Below are positions 43,743 through 52,543 of a DNA stretch of 64,000 nt, piece by piece; positions within the stretch are counted from its first letter, which is position 1; every line of letters starts with the position of its first letter. A program made the translations under genes and the position numbers. This DNA comes from Spirobacillus cienkowskii (GTDB lineage Bacteria > Bdellovibrionota_B > Oligoflexia > Silvanigrellales > Silvanigrellaceae). The notes beneath the pieces were generated by a model. The model was given only the letters and a program-made list of their open reading frames with translations, was not told the origin of the DNA and made no database searches. The stretch lies in NCBI RefSeq assembly GCF_037081835.1, contig NZ_CP146516.1, forward strand, positions 186,001 through 250,000, written 5' to 3'.

Positions 43743-46633
43743 TTGGCGTAACCCCAGTTTTTTAAAGCATTTTGTAGTGTTTCACCAGCGTGAATTGTTG
43801 ATAAGGTTACAGACTTTTCTGTTGAAATTAGTTTTTTAATGACAATTGGTTTTTCGTTTTCTATATAATTTAAATTAACAATTGAATTTGGCGGTGGAAA
43901 AAAAGCGCATAAGTTATTGTTTAAAATATTTGATACTTCAGATAACTCAATTTTATTTCCATTAGAACACATGATAGCACTTATATCTTTCATTAAGGAT
44001 ATATCTTCAATTATTAGTTTGTGTAAATTAAAAGAAATACTCTCACCGTTTTTTATAAAGCCTTTAAAATTTAATTCTGAATAATTATTAAATTCATTTT
44101 GCGAAAATTTAATGGTATTTGGGTGATTCTGTTCAAAATTTTCTATAATATTATTTGGATTTTTAATTTTAAATTTCATTTCAAAAAGTCCGTTATAATG
44201 TGGTTCTATTATAACCTTGCTAGAGTAAGGTGAATTTTGATAATATTCTTTTCTTATTTTTTTTAAATTGTTGCTAGAAATATTTGGTAAGATATTATCT
44301 GTCTGTTTATTAAAATTTATTTCTTCAAAAATTTCTGGTTGAAACCAGGATAATTTTTTTCTAAATATCGAATTGCTCGTTAATAATTTAACTTCATCTC
44401 GAGACAATTGTTTAATGTATTTTATAGGATTGTTTTTAAAGCTTTCTCCCCAATAGAGCATCCCCATATAATCAAAACTTTCAAAAAATAATTTATCTCT
44501 TTGAGAGAGAATAGTAGAAAAATTTTTGTTATTAATTTTAAAAATGCTTTCAGAAAAATTAATCCCTTTCCAGTTATTGTTGGTTTCTATTCCTCCTAAT
44601 AAGTGATAAATAGTTGGAAAAATATCAAGATGTGCAGTAGGTTCAGTAACAATTTTATCTGACACCACATCTTTTTGTGCTAAGTGAAAAATAAATGGTA
44701 CTTTAACTTCTTCATCAAATAAAGAATGTCCCTTATCGGCGTAAGAGCCGAAAGTATTATTTTCAATCCCTTTTAAGTAATACCAAGGTTTGTAATCCAT
44801 TTGAATGCCATGGTCGGATGTAAAAACAATATCAACTTCATCTTGAATATTTAAATCTTTTAGCTTTTTTAAAATATTTGCAAATTCATCATCAAAAAAA
44901 CGAGCAGTTCCTTTGTAAAGTTCTTTTCTATAATTTACTCCAAGTGGACTCGATAAAAATTGTGCAACATCTAATTTTTCAAATGGAGGCCGAAAAGGAC
45001 CGTGAGTTGTATTATAATGAACATATAAAAAGAAGGGAGCATCGCCATACATTTCTAGCCAAGATCCTAGGTGTTCTGTTGTTTGCCGAGTTTCATATTG
45101 TTCTGCTTCAGAAATTATGGCATTATGAAATCCTAAATCTGCACCACCCTTTAATGCTTCTGTTAAAAAAGAGACCATTCCAATTGCACCAACTCGATAC
45201 CCGAGTTTTTGAATTTCTGTTGCCATTAATGGTATATTTTTATTATTAAATTCTTTTCTCATTTCATCGCTTGCGCCATATGAAAGGCTTATGCTTCCTA
45301 TTTCTCTAATATATAAAGATGTCATTAAAGAAAAAATACTTGGAACAGTCATGTTACTTTGAGAACGATGTTGAATAAATTTAATACTATTATTTTCAGA
45401 AAACCTATTTATGTTAGGCATTATATCTTTATTGTAGGCAATATCTGCTTTTAAAGCATCTACAACAATAAAAATCATACCTCTACGTTTTGGTGGATTT
45501 AGAACTACATGCTCAAAACTAAAATCACCTAAAACAAAAACACAATTATTATTTGTTACATCAATACTTTTATCTTTTGCCAAAGAGTCGTTGCTATTAT
45601 AATATATATTATTTTTTTTACTAGTAATATTAGAGATACTTTTATCAGAAATTTCTAAAGAAGATGCGATAATTTTCTCGGGAGGAAATTTTAAATTAAT
45701 AATAAACTCATCAATTTGTCCACCATCTGGGTAAGAGTTTGGAACAAAGCGCTCATATAATCCAGCTTTAATAGAGTTAGGGTCTCTATTCGGCAATCTT
45801 TTTGGGGTTGATTTGATAAAACTTGTTAATAACTTTCCATTTTGATCTTTAATGTCTAATTGACATTGATATGTTTTCCCATCAAATGATGGGAGTAAAT
45901 AATACTGAATTCGGAGTCGATTTCCTTCTTCAATTTCAATGTCAACATTACGATTTTTTTGAATTGTAATTGGTTTTTCATCTCCCACTATAAAACCTCT
46001 TACAAAATTAAGTTTATAAGGATAATAACCAATTCCAAAATGACTTAAACCTGCAGGAGAATTTTTTTCTAAAACAGGAGTATTATAAACACCTCTTTCA
46101 TTATTTTCATTTAGGTAATGATAAGTAGAATTATTTATGTCTTTTTCTGTAAAAGGCGATTCTGTATACAACCAATCAACTTTAAAATTAGAATTTTTAG
46201 ATAAATGTGTCGTTATATTGTTAAAAGGTATCCTTTCAGGAACTGGAAAAATACATCTAATAATAATAAAAATTAAAATAGGAATAATGATAATAAAAAA
46301 TGCGACTGTTGTTTTTCCGGCTATTTTTAGCCAAAATTTATTTTTTAAATATAACTGGTAAAAATTTTCAAAAATTCTTCTAAACCAAAGCGGACCAAAT
46401 TGAATTGTATATCTTTCTCCTTTAATTTTATAAATTATTAAAGTTCTTTCGTATGCTGAAAGTGCATTTAACGATATATTATTTTTGATTTTTTTAAAAC
46501 CAGGAAGGTTTATTCCAAAAACTGACATTTTTAAAACAATTCTTCCATAAAAATGGGTTAAAGAAAGTTTTAATGCAATTAAAGGTCTAAAAATTATTAT
46601 AAAATAATTTTTTTTATTTTTTGAATTTTTCAT
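43739..46633 (-). CDS. Membrane-anchored sulfatase/phosphatase-superfamily protein A
   Basis: 964 residues with one strong transmembrane segment near 105-130 and a large outer domain of the alkaline-phosphatase/sulfatase superfamily: metal site IFIVVDALKAD, nucleophile region SNMTVPSIFSL (Thr), HYNTTHGPF, TSDHGIQ. Arylsulfatases need Cys/Ser in CxPSR; that motif is absent, so it is more likely a phosphotransferase or phosphodiesterase of the LtaS/EptA-like branch. Before the catalytic part there is a beta-rich region of about 200 residues, and the C-terminal 200 residues are unknown. Coupled by 4-bp overlaps to the sister protein upstream and nth downstream. Confidence 0.8.
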   Translation of the reverse strand: MKNSKNKKNYFIIIFRPLIALKLSLTHFYGRIVLKMSVFGINLPGFKKIKNNISLNALSAYERTLIIYKIKGERYTIQFGPLWFRRIFENFYQLYLKNKFWLKIAGKTTVAFFIIIIPILIFIIIRCIFPVPERIPFNNITTHLSKNSNFKVDWLYTESPFTEKDINNSTYHYLNENNERGVYNTPVLEKNSPAGLSHFGIGYYPYKLNFVRGFIVGDEKPITIQKNRNVDIEIEEGNRLRIQYYLLPSFDGKTYQCQLDIKDQNGKLLTSFIKSTPKRLPNRDPNSIKAGLYERFVPNSYPDGGQIDEFIINLKFPPEKIIASSLEISDKSISNITSKKNNIYYNSNDSLAKDKSIDVTNNNCVFVLGDFSFEHVVLNPPKRRGMIFIVVDALKADIAYNKDIMPNINRFSENNSIKFIQHRSQSNMTVPSIFSLMTSLYIREIGSISLSYGASDEMRKEFNNKNIPLMATEIQKLGYRVGAIGMVSFLTEALKGGADLGFHNAIISEAEQYETRQTTEHLGSWLEMYGDAPFFLYVHYNTTHGPFRPPFEKLDVAQFLSSPLGVNYRKELYKGTARFFDDEFANILKKLKDLNIQDEVDIVFTSDHGIQMDYKPWYYLKGIENNTFGSYADKGHSLFDEEVKVPFIFHLAQKDVVSDKIVTEPTAHLDIFPTIYHLLGGIETNNNWKGINFSESIFKINNKNFSTILSQRDKLFFESFDYMGMLYWGESFKNNPIKYIKQLSRDEVKLLTSNSIFRKKLSWFQPEIFEEINFNKQTDNILPNISSNNLKKIRKEYYQNSPYSSKVIIEPHYNGLFEMKFKIKNPNNIIENFEQNHPNTIKFSQNEFNNYSELNFKGFIKNGESISFNLHKLIIEDISLMKDISAIMCSNGNKIELSEVSNILNNNLCAFFPPPNSIVNLNYIENEKPIVIKKLISTEKSVTLSTIHAGETLQNALKNWGYAK

Positions 46634-48852
46634 TTATTTATATTTTCCGAATAAAAAAATGTTTTTTTAGAGTTTTTTACAATTTCAATTCCTCTAGATG
46701 ATAAGTATGCATTCATGTTATTTAACATTTGAAGAGATATTTTTTCATAATTATCATTAATAAATTTATTTGACAAAAGATTATTTTCTGAATTTTTATC
46801 TGATCTTAAGTAAAGCGATAAATTAACACCATTTTTATCTGTTCTAGCAATAAGCTTATAAGTAGCATTAACCCATGAGCGTTCTTTAACGCCAGAAATA
46901 GGTTGATTATAATCTGATTGAAGATAAAATTCATTATTAAAACCTTCGTCTATAGATAAGATTTCAAAAATCTTGGGATAATTAATTCTTGCTTGGCCTT
47001 CTGGGGATAAATAACCAGAAGTAAACCATATTCCTGATTCTGTGTAAGCAGTATTTGCTGGAAAATTATTACCAAAAGAATTATAATCAAAAATATCTAC
47101 ACCATCTACATTTTTATAATCAAAATTTAAATTTATTCTTTTAGATATTGTTGGGGCAATATCAATGCTTCTAACAATACTTATATTTGATTTATTAAAA
47201 TTAGCAACCTTCGCTTTGCCATTTAAAGAGATAATTAATGGTGTTACAGAAGAAAACTCTCCTCCTACACCATCTCCATGCCCCAATCCTAAAGAGCCAT
47301 CATAAAGATTTTCTCCATGATCTCCAAATACTAATATTACCGAATTTGTTAACCATCCTTTATTTTTCAATTCATAAAAAATATTTTTTAAAGTATTATC
47401 AATACAATTAAGTCCACCATTGTAAAGTTCAATTGTTTTTTTCTTTGTTAAATAAGGGACAGAATCAGAGGAAATTTCTCCAGTAATTGGATTTTGATCG
47501 GGTTTTTTTATAAAAATAAACTCGCCATTATCTTTAATATTTTGAAATTTAGAATACCAAGGCCCTGGTACCGCATAGGGAAAATGTGCTGTAGAAAAAA
47601 AAGTTGTTAAAAATATTGGTTGAGTTGATTTTGAGTATTTTTTAAGTAATTTTGTTACAGTATGAAAAATTAATTTAGGATCTGCAATTTCTGGTGATTC
47701 GAGTATAGAAGAAAATATGTTTTGCATATTTGGCAAAATTAAAGCTGATTTTAAAGGTGCAAAAAATGAAATAATATTATTTTCTAAAAGCGTTGTTAAG
47801 TTTAAGGTTGGCGCAACAATTTTTGAACCTCCAAAAAGGTACCTTGGAAAAATATCGCCTGCAAAATCAGATACAAAAAGAGTATTGTATCCGCTGTCTT
47901 GTGCTTTTTTAAAAACCGTTTCTGCTTCGCTCATTCGAGGGCTTCTATTTGGAAACATGTGTTTTATTTGTGTGCTTGATGCATAGTTACCGGTTGCGAT
48001 TTCTACCCAGCTTGGAAAAGTTCTTGGTATACCAACAATCATTGGTTTAACAAAATCTGCTTGCTTTTTAAATTGATGTAAAAAAGGCATCACATAGGAG
48101 TATTGTGAGTTTTCTACCCTATCATATCGAAGGCTATCAATTGCAAAAATAAAGACATGAGGTTGTTCTTGGTTAGTGTGATTTTCAGGTATGTTTGTAT
48201 CAAACCAAGACGATATTTGATATAGAAATATTGATCCAATTATAACAAAACCTATTAAGTGAATACCTTGGAAAGAAAATATTTGAGACTCATAATCAAG
48301 TTTTTCAATTAATATTGAAGACTGCGCCTTTTTTACAAGTTTGCTTTGTATTACAAGCTGCTTCATTAAAGTAATAAGGTTAACAGTAAATAAAATAAAA
48401 ACCATAATAAAAGGAAACCATTCTATTAAAATTCTGATAAAAGAATGTTCTGGTAAACTTGAAAAATATTCAATATAAGAACGAAGTGATTCAAATAAAT
48501 TAAAAATAATAAAGTTTTCTGTTGTACCAGGATACATCGTACCCATTCTAATGACTAAAGATAAGAAAAATAGTAATCCAAACAAAAATTTATATTTATT
48601 TTTTAATGAGAAGCTTAATATTTGTAATGAAAAGCAACATAATAAAACAATAAAAATTATTTTTAATACTATAGAAATAACAAGTTTAGGACTGTACTTT
48701 GATAGTTCTATAAAAATTTTTGAAACATCTTGATCCATATAAGTTATTTTTGAAGAAAAAAATAAAGTAACAGACAAAAATGATAGCAAAAATATAAGAG
48801 TCCCAGTTGTATACTTAACAAAAAATTTATCTCGCTTCTTTAGCGTCAACAT
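46630..48852 (-). CDS. LtaS-like membrane sulfatase-superfamily protein B
   Basis: 740 residues. Five N-terminal transmembrane helices (about 14-30, 50-75, 90-107, 140-165, 195-215) precede a periplasmic catalytic domain: VFIFAIDSLRYDR (metal Asp), IPRTFPSWVEIATG (Thr nucleophile candidate), FSTAHFPY, LVFGDHGENLYDG. This topology equals that of lipoteichoic-acid-synthase-like phosphoglycerol transferases, which in Gram-negatives modify glycans or lipids (family knowledge; the substrate here is unknown). First gene of the coupled set B-A-nth, divergent from the AbiEi-like gene. Confidence 0.8.
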   Translation of the reverse strand: MLTLKKRDKFFVKYTTGTLIFLLSFLSVTLFFSSKITYMDQDVSKIFIELSKYSPKLVISIVLKIIFIVLLCCFSLQILSFSLKNKYKFLFGLLFFLSLVIRMGTMYPGTTENFIIFNLFESLRSYIEYFSSLPEHSFIRILIEWFPFIMVFILFTVNLITLMKQLVIQSKLVKKAQSSILIEKLDYESQIFSFQGIHLIGFVIIGSIFLYQISSWFDTNIPENHTNQEQPHVFIFAIDSLRYDRVENSQYSYVMPFLHQFKKQADFVKPMIVGIPRTFPSWVEIATGNYASSTQIKHMFPNRSPRMSEAETVFKKAQDSGYNTLFVSDFAGDIFPRYLFGGSKIVAPTLNLTTLLENNIISFFAPLKSALILPNMQNIFSSILESPEIADPKLIFHTVTKLLKKYSKSTQPIFLTTFFSTAHFPYAVPGPWYSKFQNIKDNGEFIFIKKPDQNPITGEISSDSVPYLTKKKTIELYNGGLNCIDNTLKNIFYELKNKGWLTNSVILVFGDHGENLYDGSLGLGHGDGVGGEFSSVTPLIISLNGKAKVANFNKSNISIVRSIDIAPTISKRINLNFDYKNVDGVDIFDYNSFGNNFPANTAYTESGIWFTSGYLSPEGQARINYPKIFEILSIDEGFNNEFYLQSDYNQPISGVKERSWVNATYKLIARTDKNGVNLSLYLRSDKNSENNLLSNKFINDNYEKISLQMLNNMNAYLSSRGIEIVKNSKKTFFYSENINK

Positions 48853-48956
48853 ATTAACACCTTATAAACATATCAAACGTAACACACATGATAATATCTC
48901 CAAAAGGTATCCCTTTGAATGGTACTTGATTCAGGGGTACTAGCTTGGAGAGATAC

Positions 48957-49778
48957 ATGAAATTGCCTAAAATATACGAACATTTTAGACAGGGGCAAAT
49001 ATTTACTATTGAAGAAGCTCGTGACAAACTTAAAACATCTGGAAATACTTTAAGAAAAAGGCTAAGCGAACTTTCTTCAAGAGGGTACATTTTTCCAATA
49101 CGGCAAGGATTATATCGTGTAGCCAAAATTGGAGAAAGGCCAGAACTAGAAAAAAGCTCTCCATTTGCTGTGGCGTGCAAAATTACTCCCTTTTCTTATA
49201 TTGGATTCCATTCGGCATTATTATTACATGCTAAGGAGACACCTAAAGAAAATGATACGATTTATGTTGTAAGTCCAACAAAATTCAATTCTTTTAAATT
49301 TGAAGGAGTCAATTATTTTTGGAGCCAAAGTCCTGAACCTCATGGACTTGAGACAGTAATTATAAGCAAAAATGATAATGATTTCGCTGTTTTAACTACA
49401 AATTTTGAAAAATCTTTGGTTGATTGTTTAAAAAGACCAACTCATTGTCCTCCGTTTCACGAATTGGTTAGGCTATGCAGAAGAGCAGGAACTCCCCCAA
49501 ACGTCGAAAAAATTCTTAGATACGCGTCTGATTGCAATATTCAAGCGTTATTCAATCGTCTTGGATTCTTGTTTGAAAAAAATCTTGCTTATTGGGATAT
49601 AGAAGAGTCAAATTTTAAGTTTATTGAAGATAGAATGAGTCGTAAACAAACAGAATGGCCAATACCTTACGAACGGCAAAAAGATGTTGGGGAGGAGGCG
49701 CCTTTTTCTGGGAGAATTCTTCATTCACCTCCTCTTTTGGATATAAAAAATCGCTGGAAGGTTAGTTTTATTCTTTAA
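48957..49778 (+). CDS. AbiEi-like winged-helix protein (orphan type IV antitoxin)
   Basis: About 273 residues. The N-terminal wHTH has FTIEEARDKLKTSGNTLRKRLSELSSRGYIFPIRQGLYRV, here named in two parts: helix pair TSGNTLRKRL and wing IRQGLYRV. The following domain (FSYIGFHSALLLHA, DTIYVVSP, SLVDCLKRP) fits AbiEi transcriptional antitoxins that repress the abiE operon. No AbiEii nucleotidyltransferase toxin is next to it, so it is an orphan or a chromosomal regulator. ATG 48957 is chosen (GGAG 6 nt upstream) over an in-frame TTG at 48945. Confidence 0.75.
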   Translation: MKLPKIYEHFRQGQIFTIEEARDKLKTSGNTLRKRLSELSSRGYIFPIRQGLYRVAKIGERPELEKSSPFAVACKITPFSYIGFHSALLLHAKETPKENDTIYVVSPTKFNSFKFEGVNYFWSQSPEPHGLETVIISKNDNDFAVLTTNFEKSLVDCLKRPTHCPPFHELVRLCRRAGTPPNVEKILRYASDCNIQALFNRLGFLFEKNLAYWDIEESNFKFIEDRMSRKQTEWPIPYERQKDVGEEAPFSGRILHSPPLLDIKNRWKVSFIL

Positions 49779-49833
49779 TATTGGATAATTAAGTTTTTAA
49801 AACAATGATTCTTGAATTTTCTTTCAAAACAGC

Positions 49834-49862
49834 TTGACTCATTAATTCTCTTTTTGTAGATA
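49834..49862 (+). promoter_or_regulatory. Promoter of tRNA-Gly
   Basis: TTGACT (49834-49839), 17-bp spacer, TAGATA (49857-49862), 17 bp before the tRNA start. Confidence 0.6.
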
Positions 49863-49879
49863 GTTTCTTACTCTTAGAC

Positions 49880-49956
49880 GCGGGAATAGCTCAGTTGGCT
49901 AGAGCATCGCCTTGCCATGGCGAGGGTCGAGGGTTCGAGTCCCTTTTCCCGCTCCA
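49880..49956 (+). tRNA. tRNA-Gly(GCC)
   Basis: 77-base cloverleaf: acceptor GCGGGAA/TTCCCGC, D stem GCTC/GAGC, anticodon stem TCGCC/GGCGA with loop TTGCCAT (anticodon GCC), T loop TTCGAGT, discriminator T, encoded CCA. Confidence 0.97.
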
Positions 49957-49999
49957 AAAAAAGCAGAAAAATCTTAAAAAGGTTTTTCTGCTTTTTTTT
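49957..49999. terminator. Bidirectional terminator between tRNA-Gly and phosphodiesterase gene
   Basis: AAAAAAAGCAGAAAAA pairs with TTTTTCTGCTTTTTTT; T-rich on both strands, so it can end the tRNA transcript and the convergent gene at 49998. Confidence 0.8.
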
Positions 50000-52271
50000 A
50001 ATTAAGATGGGTAAATTTAATTTTTTCAGAGCATCCCTTTTGTCGTTTTCCTTCGGCAGAATCAAAATAAAGATAAGTTACACCGTTTTTTAAAGTTAAT
50101 GATTTAATATTTAGTTCTGTATAATAACTATCAACATCTTGATCAATAAAGTTATTTTTTGTTTTTGAGTGAAAATTTATTGGATGTGTTGTGGGTTCAA
50201 AAATTTCTAAGTTACACGCTATATCGGATGTAACAGTAAATGTTTTAACTTTATAGCTATTTGCTGTGTAGTTAGAGTTTTTTAAAGCTTCGAGTAAAAT
50301 TCTACCATCGGTGTTAGGCAACTCAATTTCTAGAATTTTTGCAATTGTTGGAGCGACGTCGACGTTGCCTGTTGGAAGGTTATTTTTGATTTTACTCTTA
50401 AAACTAGGACCAAATGCAAGTAAAATATTATGAACATCATTTCTTCCAAAAGAACCATGATTTCCTCTTAAAGAAAAACCATTTGTTGATTCAAATTCTG
50501 TTCCTTGTAAACCATTGATTTCTACGTTTGGATTGCTTGTTAAGCTAACGACTATGTCTGGATTTCTTTTATTTAGATTATCAAGTTTAATATAAGATAG
50601 CGGTAGTGTTCCTTTAGGTAAAAATCCTGATTTTTTATACTTTTTTTCGTCAACAAAAACTGCAGAATATTCTTGACGTCTTTGAAAAAATTTTACTAAT
50701 TCATTTATTACTTCATTATTATTGCTAGGTACATAAATATAATCACTGCCTCCGTTTGCGGCAATAATCACTTTTTCAATATTATCATTATTTGATAAAT
50801 TTTCTGGAACTAAATAACTAGGAGAAGTATAATCTCTATTAATTTTTTTGCTATCAATACAAGTTCCATCTGCCACATTAAATCCCGCAGATTTTTTATT
50901 AATACTTCCATCTAAATTTCTAACACCTTTTATTTCCATACTAAAAGAACAATTTCCTCCATCATATGCCTTTATAATATTGCCATTGGAAATATTTAAA
51001 TTTGCTTTTGAAATTAAGTCTGATGTTCTTATATTTCCAGAAGCAGAATATCCATTTGTAACAAGAATTTTTTTATTGTTTTTTATAATTTTTTTATTTT
51101 CTGCGGCATTTCCAATTATACTGTTATTATTGTTATTAATTATTTTATGAGTTGGATACATAAGCTGAGGATATCCTTGCAAATCATTTCTTTTAGTTGC
51201 TAAAATTGTACTATGCGAATGATCAGAGCCAATAATAATATTTGTCTTATCGTATAAATCCATTTTTTTGAGTTGACTTATTATTTTTCCTAAAATTATA
51301 TCGTTTTCTTTTAAAGCATCATAATAAGCGGATGTTCCTGGCCCGTACGTGTGTTCTGTTGTGTCAGGGTTTCTTAGCCATAATATACTTAAGTCTGGTT
51401 TTTTATATGGTAAAATGTAATTAATATATATATCTGATAAATAAGTATTTTTTTTGCTAAATGGAGAAGATAATCCTTTAGTTGGATCAGAAACTTTATT
51501 GTCGTCATCAAGATAATATATTTTTTCTGTTGCAGTAGGATCACCATTATTTAAGGATAGAATTAATTCATTCTTTTTATAGGCATTGGGGCTTAGTTTA
51601 GGTAGGGCGTATTTATGATTTTGTAATTCTTTCGCAAAAGTTAGAGGCCACACATGATATTCATCAATTATATATCCCCCTCCCCGAAAGTCTTGAAAAA
51701 ATGCAGGACCAGATTTTCCAACTACGGCAGTTATCAAATTTGCTTTTTGAGCTTCTTGTAAAAGAGTCGAGACATAGACTAATGGTTCATGTAATTCTGG
51801 TTTGTCCTGATTTGGTTGATCAAGTGCTTTAAGAATTTGATAGTCTTCTGTAAATATAGGGGAAGCAAATTGTTGAGTGATATTGTTGCCCTTGGAATTG
51901 ATGGCGGTGCCATAAACTTTATTAGTTCTCCAAGGTTGATATAAAGAATTTCCATAAAAGCCACTTTTTCCAGCATAATCACCTGTTGCAAAGACTTGAG
52001 CATTGTTCATCGTAAATGTAGGATAAGCAGAATGATGATCTTTAAACTCAATACCGTTTGAAGCTAATTGTAATAAGTTTGGGATTATTTTTTTAGCTTT
52101 TTTGTCGCTAAGAATGTCGTACCGTAATCCATCCCAAACAAAAAAAATGACATATTTTTTTTTAATTTCTTTGTTGTCAGTAGCAAGTACTTGATTGCTA
52201 AAAATTGTAAATAAAATAAAATAATAATAATTTATTTTTATTGATAATGAATTTTTAATAAATTTTAACAT
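49998..52271 (-). CDS. Secreted type I phosphodiesterase/nucleotide pyrophosphatase-family protein
   Basis: 757 residues, signal peptide (YYYFILFTIFSNQVLA, cleavage before TDNKE). The alkaline-phosphatase-superfamily core has FFVWDGLRYD (metal Asp), AYPTFTMNNAQVFATGDY (Thr nucleophile in PTFT), IIGSDHSHST (metal Asp/His) and LRGNHGSFGRNDVHN (metal His). This matches the NPP/phosphodiesterase branch, cleaving phosphodiester or pyrophosphate bonds outside the cytoplasm. C-terminal extension of about 100 residues has two Cys. ATG with AGGA upstream. Third member of this superfamily within 9 kb. Confidence 0.85.
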   Translation of the reverse strand: MLKFIKNSLSIKINYYYFILFTIFSNQVLATDNKEIKKKYVIFFVWDGLRYDILSDKKAKKIIPNLLQLASNGIEFKDHHSAYPTFTMNNAQVFATGDYAGKSGFYGNSLYQPWRTNKVYGTAINSKGNNITQQFASPIFTEDYQILKALDQPNQDKPELHEPLVYVSTLLQEAQKANLITAVVGKSGPAFFQDFRGGGYIIDEYHVWPLTFAKELQNHKYALPKLSPNAYKKNELILSLNNGDPTATEKIYYLDDDNKVSDPTKGLSSPFSKKNTYLSDIYINYILPYKKPDLSILWLRNPDTTEHTYGPGTSAYYDALKENDIILGKIISQLKKMDLYDKTNIIIGSDHSHSTILATKRNDLQGYPQLMYPTHKIINNNNNSIIGNAAENKKIIKNNKKILVTNGYSASGNIRTSDLISKANLNISNGNIIKAYDGGNCSFSMEIKGVRNLDGSINKKSAGFNVADGTCIDSKKINRDYTSPSYLVPENLSNNDNIEKVIIAANGGSDYIYVPSNNNEVINELVKFFQRRQEYSAVFVDEKKYKKSGFLPKGTLPLSYIKLDNLNKRNPDIVVSLTSNPNVEINGLQGTEFESTNGFSLRGNHGSFGRNDVHNILLAFGPSFKSKIKNNLPTGNVDVAPTIAKILEIELPNTDGRILLEALKNSNYTANSYKVKTFTVTSDIACNLEIFEPTTHPINFHSKTKNNFIDQDVDSYYTELNIKSLTLKNGVTYLYFDSAEGKRQKGCSEKIKFTHLN

Positions 52272-52384
52272 AATTTCCTCCTATAAAGTACTATTTAATT
52301 AACATTATAATTGTTAAAATAAAAATAAAAATTTAATTATTTACCAAAAATTGTATTTGTTATTTTAATATTGGACTTAGAGAA

Positions 52385-52458
52385 TGGCTGGGGAGCTAGG
52401 AGTCGAACCTAGACTTACGGAGTCAGAAACCGTTGTCCTGCCATTAGACGATTCCCCA
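52385..52458 (-). tRNA. tRNA-Gln(CTG)
   Basis: 74-base cloverleaf on the minus strand: starts TGGGG (the weak U1-A72 pair typical of tRNA-Gln), D stem GTCT/GGAC, anticodon stem ACGGT/TCCGT with one T-T mismatch, loop TTCTGAC (anticodon CTG), T loop TTCGACT, discriminator G, encoded CCA. Upstream on its strand TTGTTT-17-TATACA is a plausible promoter. Confidence 0.9.
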
Positions 52459-52543
52459 AATTGAAGAAAATTTTGTATAACTTAACTATTTAAAAAAAAC
52501 AAGGTATTGTTTTTTAATTTATTTGAATTGAAAATTTAAATTG

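Noticed and set aside
49874-50065. 63-codon minus-strand ORF with the phrase GLEPSTLAMARR
   Set aside because: It is the antisense translation of tRNA-Gly and its terminator, a well-known annotation artefact.
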